Shown piece after piece: positions 22,727 to 28,071 of a DNA stretch of 28,071 nt. A model generated the notes under the pieces. It saw nothing but the letters and a program-made list of their open reading frames with translations, had not been told where the DNA came from and searched no databases. The translations under genes and the position numbers were made by a program. Origin of the DNA: Acidimicrobiaceae bacterium (GTDB lineage: Bacteria > Actinomycetota > Acidimicrobiia > Acidimicrobiales > Salinilacustritrichaceae); the NCBI GenBank assembly GCA_003476595.1, contig DMTU01000298.1, positions 278-28,348 on the forward strand, in the 5' to 3' direction. Each line of letters opens with the position of its first letter. Within the stretch, counting starts at the first letter, position 1.

Positions 22727-22760
22727 CGGGGAGGTGCTGGCATTGCCCGGTGCCTCCCCG
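22727..22760 (+). terminator. terminator-like hairpin ending the candidate RNA
   Basis: CGGGGAGG (22727-22734) pairs perfectly with CCTCCCCG (22753-22760), and GGC/GCC pairs inside the loop. There is no T tract, which is common in high-GC actinomycetes. The next gene's TATCGT box begins eight bases later. Confidence 0.55.
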
Positions 22761-22767
22761 TCCCGCG

Positions 22768-22773
22768 TATCGT
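22768..22773 (+). promoter_or_regulatory. -10 box for leaderless 71-residue protein
   Basis: TATCGT ends seven bases before the ATG at 22781. It selects this ATG over upstream in-frame starts that run into the candidate RNA. Confidence 0.5.
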
Positions 22774-22780
22774 GCCCGGC

Positions 22781-22996
22781 ATGTCTGATCGCCTCGTTCG
22801 GATCGAAGAGCACCGGTGGCTGGGCGACAAGCGCTCCTTCGTCGTCCACGACCAGGACAACGTCTGCGACAAGGCGGTGCTCGACGACATCGCCGCGGCG
22901 GAGTCGTGGTTGACCTTCGGTCCCGACACGAGCGTCGAGGCCCGCAACCGCGGCTACAAGGTCTGCCCGGCCTGCGCAGCCAAGAGCGCCGACTGA
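22781..22996 (+). CDS. small hypothetical protein with C-terminal CxxC
   Basis: This 71-residue protein begins MSDRLVRIEEHRWLGDKRSF. It has one internal Cys (DNVCDKAVL) and a C-terminal CPAC pair (YKVCPACAAKSAD) that could bind zinc or act in redox. The frame is open farther upstream to 22631, but that part overlaps the hairpins of the candidate RNA. A TATCGT box seven bases before the ATG supports the short form. The downstream hydrolase-like gene starts 17 bases after the stop. I do not recognise a family. Confidence 0.68.
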   Translation: MSDRLVRIEEHRWLGDKRSFVVHDQDNVCDKAVLDDIAAAESWLTFGPDTSVEARNRGYKVCPACAAKSAD

Positions 22997-23013
22997 GCAG
23001 CGCCACCCGCCCC

Positions 23014-23793
23014 GTGGCCGCCCGCCCCGTCGAGCACTTCGGCTCCGGCTCCCTGACCCTGGTCGGACACCTCGCCGGTGCGCTCGACTCGGGGCCGGCT
23101 CGTCCCGCGGTCGTCATCGTCCACGGCTACCCGTCCGGTCCGGCCGGCACCGCCGGCGCCGTGTCGGCGATGGCCGAGCTGGCCGACCGCATCGCCGACG
23201 ACATGGGCTTCGTCGCCTTCTCGCCCTGCCTGCGGGGGATGGCGGGCAGCCAGGGTGCGTTCTCCATCAAGGGGTGGAAGAACGACATCCACGCTGCGGT
23301 CGATCACGTGCGGTCCACCGCCCGGGTCAGCGGCGTCTGGTTGATCGGGTTCGGAACGGGCGGGGCGCTCGCCATCTGCGCCGGCGCCGACGACACCGAC
23401 ATCCAGGGGGTCGCCGCCCTCGCCGCGCCCGCCGACTTCGACGACTGGGCCACCAACCCCCGACAGCTGCACGAGCACGCACGGGAGGTCGGCATCGTCC
23501 ACGCAGACGCCACCACCGGGCTGCTCGACGGGTGGTCGCGGGAGATGCGGCTCACCAAGGCCGTCGACGGCGCCCAGCGGCTGCGACCCCGACCGCTGCT
23601 GGTGGTCCACGGCATGGCGGACGACCTCGTGCCCGACTTCGACGCCCGGGTCATCGCCGACGCGCACACCGCCGCCGAGCTGCGGCTGCTCGACGCCGCC
23701 GGCCACCGCCTGCGCCACGACCCGCGCGCCATGGCCATCCTCCTCGGCTGGCTCGACCGCCAGCGCAACTCCGCCGTCCCCCGCACCGCGTAG
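23014..23793 (+). CDS. alpha/beta-hydrolase-fold protein lacking the nucleophile Ser
   Basis: This is a 259-residue alpha/beta hydrolase-like protein. Strand and oxyanion region read AVVIVHGYPSGPAGTAGAVS. At the nucleophile elbow the sequence is GFGTGG, with Gly114 where Ser, Cys or Asp is expected. The acid (Asp203 or Asp204 in HGMADDLVP) and the base (His231 in AAGHRLRHD) are still present. It may therefore be a non-hydrolytic binding protein, or use another residue. The GTG at 23014 is the first usable start after the preceding stop; it lacks a good ribosome site. The gene is convergent with the HhH-GPD gene, with an imperfect 20-base hairpin between them. Confidence 0.8.
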   Translation: MAARPVEHFGSGSLTLVGHLAGALDSGPARPAVVIVHGYPSGPAGTAGAVSAMAELADRIADDMGFVAFSPCLRGMAGSQGAFSIKGWKNDIHAAVDHVRSTARVSGVWLIGFGTGGALAICAGADDTDIQGVAALAAPADFDDWATNPRQLHEHAREVGIVHADATTGLLDGWSREMRLTKAVDGAQRLRPRPLLVVHGMADDLVPDFDARVIADAHTAAELRLLDAAGHRLRHDPRAMAILLGWLDRQRNSAVPRTA

Positions 23794-23794
23794 C

Positions 23795-23847
23795 CGTTCC
23801 GCCACCGCTGCCAGTTCCCCCGGGCTTCTGGCAGCGGCCACGGAACG
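23795..23847. terminator. 20-base inverted repeat between convergent genes
   Basis: Arms at 23795-23814 and 23828-23847 pair except for a central block of three bases. The right arm contains CTGGCAGCGGCCACGGAAC, the exact reverse complement of 7935-7953. Placed between two convergent stops, it probably serves both genes as a terminator. Confidence 0.65.
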
Positions 23848-23857
23848 AGCCGGTCGG

Positions 23858-24436
23858 TCAGTCCTGCTTCGACTTCTTCTTGGCCTTCTGGGCCTTCTTC
23901 CAGCGGCGGACCTCCATCAGCGACCCCTCGGAGGCCACGTCGGCGACCGAGCGGGGCGTGTCGTCGGAGAACGGGCCGGCCACCTCCTCCCAGCCGTCGG
24001 GCCGGATGCCGAGGCGCTTGGCCAGGATGGCCACGAAGATCTTCGTCTTCTCCTCGCCGTAGCCCGGCACCTCCCGCAGCCGGGCGTAGAGGTCCTTCGC
24101 GTCGTCGGCCTCGATCCAGATCCGCTCGGCGTGCCCGTCGTAGGTCTCGACCACGTGCTCGCACGCGCCGTGGATGCGCTCGCCCATGGACTTCGGGAAG
24201 CGGTGGATGGCCGGCTTCTCCCGGCAGACGTCCACGAACTCCTCGACCGGCATGGCGGCGATGCGCTGCGGGTCCAGGTGGCCGAGGCGCTCGCGCAGGG
24301 TGAACGGCCCGGTGAAGGCCCACTCCATCGGCACCTGCTGGTCGAGGAGCATCCCGAGCAGGAGCGCCAGCGGATCGTCCACGAGGAGCTGGTCGGCGTC
24401 GGGGTTCCCGGTGATCGGGATCTGGGGCGTCACCAT
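23858..24436 (-). CDS. HhH-GPD-type base excision DNA repair protein
   Basis: This 192-residue protein belongs to an actinobacterial HhH-GPD family related to DNA glycosylases such as endonuclease III. It starts MVTPQIPITGNPDADQLL and contains LLLGMLLDQQVPMEWAF, the family's counterpart of the glycosylase helix. The helix-hairpin-helix is LREVPGYGEEKTKIFVAIL, which contacts DNA backbone. It lacks the iron-sulfur cysteines of Nth. The C-terminus is Lys-rich (WKKAQKAKKKSKQD). The start lies six bases after a TAGGCT box, so the message is probably leaderless. That box overlaps the divergent promoter of the malonyl-CoA decarboxylase gene. The lesion recognised is unknown. Confidence 0.88.
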   Translation of the reverse strand: MVTPQIPITGNPDADQLLVDDPLALLLGMLLDQQVPMEWAFTGPFTLRERLGHLDPQRIAAMPVEEFVDVCREKPAIHRFPKSMGERIHGACEHVVETYDGHAERIWIEADDAKDLYARLREVPGYGEEKTKIFVAILAKRLGIRPDGWEEVAGPFSDDTPRSVADVASEGSLMEVRRWKKAQKAKKKSKQD

Positions 24437-24442
24437 GGGCCG

Positions 24443-24448
24443 AGCCTA
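24443..24448 (-). promoter_or_regulatory. -10 box for HhH-GPD gene
   Basis: TAGGCT on the minus strand ends six bases before the ATG at 24436 and shares two bases with the divergent plus-strand box. Confidence 0.55.
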
Positions 24449-24452
24449 CGAT
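24447..24452 (+). promoter_or_regulatory. -10 box for malonyl-CoA decarboxylase gene
   Basis: TACGAT ends eight bases before the ATG at 24461; bases 24447-24448 also belong to the opposing -10 box. Confidence 0.55.
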
Positions 24453-24460
24453 CCGGGTCC

Positions 24461-25666
24461 ATGGCCGGGGACCTGAGCGACGACACCTGGCAGGACCTGT
24501 ACGAGGGCATCGAGCGCGTCCTGCCCGTGCGGGACACCTCCACCCAGCGCCAGGAGCTCGCTCGTCTGGCCCGGGTCTACCGCCGCCTCGACGACGACGG
24601 CCGGGCCGGGTTCCTGCGGCGGGCGGCAGCCCACCTCGGGGTCGACGAGGACGGCGCCCGGCGCGCCGCTGAGGCCCTGCTCGAGGATCCCGCCGACCCC
24701 GCCGCCCAGGTCGCCCTCCGGCGGGCACTGACCCCGAGGTTCTCCGACCTGCTCCACCTGCTCACCGGCCTGGACGGCGGCGTGAAGCTGCTGGTGGACC
24801 TGCGCGCCGACCTGCGGCACCTGGCCCGGGGGGAGCTGCCGATGGTGGAGGCCGAGCTCGAAGGCCACCTGGCCACGGTCTTCGACGTCGGTCTCCTCGA
24901 GCTCGAGCGGATCACCTGGGGATCCTCGGCTCGCCTGCTGGAGAAGCTGATCCAGTACGAGGCGGTGCACGAGATGGACGGCTGGGAGGACCTGCGGGAC
25001 CGCCTCGACGCGGACCGCCGCTGCTTCGCCTTCCTCCACCCGGCGATGCCCGACGAGCCGGTGGTGTTCGTCGAGATCGCGCTCGTCACGGGCCCGCCCA
25101 CGAGCCTGGGTGAGCTGCTGGATCGGGAGGCGCCCACCTGCGACGCCGAGGACGCCGACACCGCGGTCTTCTACTCCATCACCTCCTGCCAGCGGGGACT
25201 GGCCGGCATCCACCTCGGGACCGAGCTGATCAAGACCGTCGTGCGCGAGCTCCAGCGGGAGCTGCCGCACCTGGAACGCTTCGTGACGCTGTCACCGATC
25301 CCCACCCTGCGCACGGCGGCGCTCGACCTGGAGGAGGCCACGCGCGCCGAGCTCGACGACGGCACCTGGATCGACGGTGACGACGCTGGCGTCCGTCGTC
25401 AGCTGCTGCGCGCCACCGCCCGCTACCTCTCCACCCGGGTGGACGGGCGGGTGCCCGACCCGGTCGCGAACTTCCACCTCAGCAACGGCGCCCTCGTCGA
25501 CGCCGTCCACTGGCGGGCCAACACCGAGGACTACGGCCTCGAGCGGTCCTGGGGGGTGATGGCCAGCTACCGCTACGACCCGCCGGCCATCGCCGCCAAC
25601 GCCGCTACCTACGCGGCCGGCGGCGACGTCGCGGTCAGCGAGGACGTGCGGGCCCTCGCCACCTGA
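24461..25666 (+). CDS. malonyl-CoA decarboxylase
   Basis: This 401-residue enzyme of the MCD family converts malonyl-CoA to acetyl-CoA and CO2. The helical N-terminal domain contains LLVDLRADLRHLARG and IQYEAVHEMDGWEDLRDRLD. The acetyltransferase-like catalytic domain has RRCFAFLHPAMPDEPVVFVE, SITSCQRGLAGIHLG, FVTLSPIPTLRT with Ser278, and NFHLSNGALVDAVHW with His339. These correspond to the catalytic Ser and His of known MCDs. The C-terminus keeps GVMASYRYDP. The ATG lies 24 bases from the divergent HhH-GPD start. A plausible role is disposal of malonyl-CoA or malonate-derived CoA esters. No malonate transporter or ligase is nearby. Confidence 0.93.
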   Translation: MAGDLSDDTWQDLYEGIERVLPVRDTSTQRQELARLARVYRRLDDDGRAGFLRRAAAHLGVDEDGARRAAEALLEDPADPAAQVALRRALTPRFSDLLHLLTGLDGGVKLLVDLRADLRHLARGELPMVEAELEGHLATVFDVGLLELERITWGSSARLLEKLIQYEAVHEMDGWEDLRDRLDADRRCFAFLHPAMPDEPVVFVEIALVTGPPTSLGELLDREAPTCDAEDADTAVFYSITSCQRGLAGIHLGTELIKTVVRELQRELPHLERFVTLSPIPTLRTAALDLEEATRAELDDGTWIDGDDAGVRRQLLRATARYLSTRVDGRVPDPVANFHLSNGALVDAVHWRANTEDYGLERSWGVMASYRYDPPAIAANAATYAAGGDVAVSEDVRALAT

Positions 25667-25725
25667 CCGTACGGGGACGCGGCACACGCCTCGGAGGCGC
25701 GCACCGCGGCCCAGAACGCCTCGGG

Positions 25726-28071
25726 TCAGCGGGTCCAGGGGGGCGTGAGCTCGGGGTCGATGCCGTGGGCCTCGATGGCCTCGGCGACGGTCGACGCGTC
25801 GATCTGGCCCTGGGCGCAGAGCGAGGCGAGGACGGCGACGACGACGTGGGGGGCGTCGACCTCGAAGAACGAGCGCAGGGCCTCCCGGGTGTCGGAGCGG
25901 CCGAAGCCGTCGGTGCCGAGCGAGGTGTAGGGCCGCCCGACCCAGCGGGCGACCTGGTCGGGCACGGCGCACATGTTGTCGCTGACGGCGACGACGGGGC
26001 CGTCGACGTCGGCGAGGCGCTCGGTGACCTTGGCGGCCCGGGCGTCGCCGTTCGGGTGCAGGCGGTTGTGGCGCTCGGCGGCGAGGGCGTCCTCGCGCAG
26101 CTTCTTGTAGGAGGTGACCGACCACAGGTCGGCGGCGACGTCCCAGCGCTCGGCGAGCTCGTCGCGGGCGGCGACGGCGGCCTGCCACATCGGGCCGGAG
26201 AACAGGATGCTCGCCCGCTTCGACGGGCCGTCGGGGGCGTCGTGGAAGCGGTACATGCCCTCGACCGCGCCCTGGGCGATCTCGTCCGCGCGGTCCTCGG
26301 GCAGCGGCGGCATGGGGTAGGTCTCGTTGTAGAGCGTCAGGTAGTACATGACGTCGCGCTCGGCGTCGGGCGTGTCGGGCCCGTACATGCGCTCGAGGCC
26401 GGCCTTCATGATGAGTGCGACCTCGTAGGCGAAGGCCGGGTCGTAGGCCTCGATCGTGGGGACGGTGGAGGCGAGCAGCAGCGAGTGGCCGTCCTGGTGC
26501 TGGAGGCCCTCGCCGGTGAGCGTGGTGCGTCCGGCGGTGGCGCCGAGCAGGAAGCCGCGGGCGCGGGCGTCCGCGGCGGCCCAGATGAGGTCGCCGACCC
26601 GCTGGAAGCCGAACATCGAATAGAAGATGTAGAAGGGCACCATCGGCACGCCCCGGTTGGCGTGCGCGGTGCCGGCGGCGGTGAAGCTGGCCATGGAGCC
26701 GGCCTCGGTGATGCCCTCCTCGAGGATCTGGCCGTCCTTGCCCTCGGTGTAGGAGAGCAGCAGGTCGTGGTCGACGGGCTCGTAGAGCTGGCCGCGGCTG
26801 GCGTAGATCTTGATCTCGCGGAACAGGCTGTCCATGCCGAAGGTGCGGGCCTCGTCGGGCACGATCGGCACGACGCGCTCGCCGAAGGCGTCGTCCCGGG
26901 CCATGTTCCGCAGCAGGCGGGTGAAGCCCATGGTGGTGGCGGCCTCCTGCTTGCCCGACCCGACCAGCAGCTCCTCGTAGACCTTGTCGTCGGGGAGGGT
27001 GATGCCCTTGCGCGGTGGGACCGGCCGGGAGGGGAGCGGGCCGTCGAGGGCCTTGAGCCGGGCGTGGAAGTACTCGTGCTCGGGCGTGCCCTCGCGCAGG
27101 GAGATGTAGGGGGGCAGGTCGGAGTCGAGGTCGCTGTCGGGGACCTCCTCCTGCAGATGGAGCCGGTCGCGCAGGGTGCGCAGCTGGTCCTTGGTCATCT
27201 TCTTGATCTGGTGGGTCGCGTTGCGGCCCTCGACGTCGGGGCCGAGCGTCCAGCCCTTGATCGTCTTGGCCAGGATGACGGTGGGTCGGCCGTTGGCCTC
27301 GGTGGCGGCCTTGTAGGCGGCGTAGAGCTTCTTGTAGTCGTGGCCGCCGCGGGGCAGGTTGCGCAGCTCCTCGTCCGAGAGGTGCTCGACGATCTTGCGC
27401 AGCCGGGGGTCGGGGCCGAAGAAGTCGTCGCGGATGTAGCTGCCGTCCTCCACCGCGTAGCGCTGGAACTGGCCGTCGACGGTGGTGTTCATCTTGTTGA
27501 GCAGCACGCCGTCGACGTCGCGCTGGAGCAGCTCGTCCCACTTGGAACCCCACACGACCTTGATGACGTTCCAGCCCGCGCCGCGGAAGACGGCTTCGAG
27601 CTCCTGGATGATCTTGCCGTTGCCGCGCACCGGACCGTCGAGGCGCTGCAGGTTGCAGTTGACGACCCAGATCAGGTTGTCGAGCCCCTCGCGGGACGCG
27701 AGCGAGATGGAGCCGAGGGTCTCGGGCTCGTCGGTCTCGCCGTCGCCGATGAAGCACCACACCTTGCTGTCGGTGGTGTCGTCGACGCGCCGGTTGGTCA
27801 GGTACTTGAGGAAGCGGGCCTGGTAGATCGAGTTGATCGGCCCGAGGCCCATCGAGACCGTCGGGTACTCCCAGAAGTCCGGCATCAGCCGGGGGTGGGG
27901 GTAGCTCGAGATGCCCTCGCCGCCGACCTCCATGCGGAACCCGTCGAGCTGGGTCTCGGAGAGGCGGCCCTCGAGGAAGGCCCGGGCGTAGATGCCGGGG
28001 GCGGCATGGCCCTGGAAGTACACGTGGTCGCCCGGCGTGCCGTCCTCCTTGCCGCGGAAGAAGTGGTTGAA
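25726..28071 (-). CDS. aceE: pyruvate dehydrogenase E1 component, homodimeric type (5' end outside window)
   Basis: AceE is the thiamine-diphosphate-dependent decarboxylase of the pyruvate dehydrogenase complex. The 781 residues seen run from FNHFFRGKEDGTPGDHVYFQ at the window edge to the C-terminus at TPPWTR. About 100-130 N-terminal residues are missing compared with the usual near 890-920. The TPP motif runs from FIGDGETDEPETLG to WVVNCNLQRLDGPVRGNGK, with IQELEAVFRGAGWNVIKV after it. Also seen are the active-site loop LNKMNTTVDGQFQRY and the transketolase-like pyrimidine domain (EGITEAGSMASFTAAGTAHA, PFYIFYSMFGFQRVGDLIW). No E2 or E3 gene follows. The gene is convergent with malonyl-CoA decarboxylase across 59 bases. 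Confidence 0.97.
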   Translation of the reverse strand, partial: FNHFFRGKEDGTPGDHVYFQGHAAPGIYARAFLEGRLSETQLDGFRMEVGGEGISSYPHPRLMPDFWEYPTVSMGLGPINSIYQARFLKYLTNRRVDDTTDSKVWCFIGDGETDEPETLGSISLASREGLDNLIWVVNCNLQRLDGPVRGNGKIIQELEAVFRGAGWNVIKVVWGSKWDELLQRDVDGVLLNKMNTTVDGQFQRYAVEDGSYIRDDFFGPDPRLRKIVEHLSDEELRNLPRGGHDYKKLYAAYKAATEANGRPTVILAKTIKGWTLGPDVEGRNATHQIKKMTKDQLRTLRDRLHLQEEVPDSDLDSDLPPYISLREGTPEHEYFHARLKALDGPLPSRPVPPRKGITLPDDKVYEELLVGSGKQEAATTMGFTRLLRNMARDDAFGERVVPIVPDEARTFGMDSLFREIKIYASRGQLYEPVDHDLLLSYTEGKDGQILEEGITEAGSMASFTAAGTAHANRGVPMVPFYIFYSMFGFQRVGDLIWAAADARARGFLLGATAGRTTLTGEGLQHQDGHSLLLASTVPTIEAYDPAFAYEVALIMKAGLERMYGPDTPDAERDVMYYLTLYNETYPMPPLPEDRADEIAQGAVEGMYRFHDAPDGPSKRASILFSGPMWQAAVAARDELAERWDVAADLWSVTSYKKLREDALAAERHNRLHPNGDARAAKVTERLADVDGPVVAVSDNMCAVPDQVARWVGRPYTSLGTDGFGRSDTREALRSFFEVDAPHVVVAVLASLCAQGQIDASTVAEAIEAHGIDPELTPPWTR

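Larger units (their letters stand above)
22539..22760 (+). ncRNA. candidate structured RNA, family unknown
   Basis: The 295-base gap between two protein genes holds a self-contained unit. It has a TAGCAT box, the strong ribosome site GGGAGGTGG, a 14-codon ORF, three consecutive hairpins and a terminator-like stem. The hairpins are GTCAGTCC/GGACCGAC (22611-22630, one mismatch), TGGTGG/CCACCA (22632-22647) and GCCGA/TCGGC (22655-22669). A closing helix GGGACC (22584-22589) with GGTCCC (22678-22683) encloses them. The strand is less GC-rich than its neighbours. GGTCC at 22556-22560 could pair instead with GGACC at 22585-22589, giving a mutually exclusive fold around the ORF start. It matches no RNA family I can name, and it could be a leader for the downstream gene. 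Confidence 0.45.

Noticed and set aside
22631..22780. Upstream extension of the 71-residue protein to 22631
   Set aside because: The extension overlaps the RNA hairpins and the terminator-like stem, and a TATCGT box seven bases before 22781 supports the shorter protein.

Overview
The window is about 72% GC with strong G/C bias at third codon positions, GTG and TTG starts, and many single-base (ATGA/GTGA) overlaps between genes. It looks like an actinomycete chromosome. Two things point to the Acidimicrobiia (Iamia/Ilumatobacter-like) rather than classical Streptomyces or Mycobacterium: a Bacillus-type SigH directly after rlmB, and the assortment of hydrolases, SDR and acyl-CoA dehydrogenase genes. 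The class assignment is an inference and no genus is claimed.

Layout. (1) 1-2285: the end of a probable ispD, then ispF, rlmB and a SigH-like sigma factor, an order close to the Bacillus ispD-ispF...rlmB-yacP-sigH block. (2) 2307-3473: tRNA-Thr(UGU) beside a frameshifted tyrosine-recombinase relic and unassigned sequence, the only clearly foreign-looking stretch. (3) 3474-8334: a DUF445 membrane protein, an SDR dehydrogenase divergent from an acyl-CoA dehydrogenase/hydrolase pair, and a FlK-type thioesterase; this is probably a lipid or CoA-ester catabolic patch. (4) 8409-12020: the TldD/TldE protease pair and undecaprenyl-diphosphatase. (5) 12010-14861: a predicted sortase-anchored X-Pro-peptidase-like hydrolase, a SAF-domain protein and an FmdB zinc ribbon preceded by a CIRCE-like operator. 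(6) 14932-20270: plsY, galU, a 52-residue protein, a hotdog-like protein, an HSL-type esterase, a lipoprotein and moeA. (7) 20406-21994: an ECF sigma factor overlapping a membrane anti-sigma-like protein. (8) 22036-25666: a small membrane protein, a possible structured RNA unit with its own promoter, 14-codon ORF and terminator, a 71-residue CxxC protein, a hydrolase-fold protein without its nucleophile, an HhH-GPD protein and malonyl-CoA decarboxylase. (9) 25726-28071: most of homodimeric pyruvate dehydrogenase E1 (aceE), running off the right edge.

Signals that cut across genes. At least ten genes have a TANNNT -10 box ending 6-8 bases before the start codon, so leaderless transcripts are probably common, and several start codons were chosen on that basis. 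A palindrome with core GATTCGTCGACGAATC occurs downstream of fmdB and moeA, with a degenerate tandem copy before the ECF sigma gene. A 19-base hairpin arm is shared by two convergent intergenic gaps 16 kb apart. The most interesting items are the candidate ncRNA at 22539-22760, the CIRCE-like site upstream of fmdB, the overlapping divergent promoters of the HhH-GPD and malonyl-CoA decarboxylase genes, and the palindrome family.
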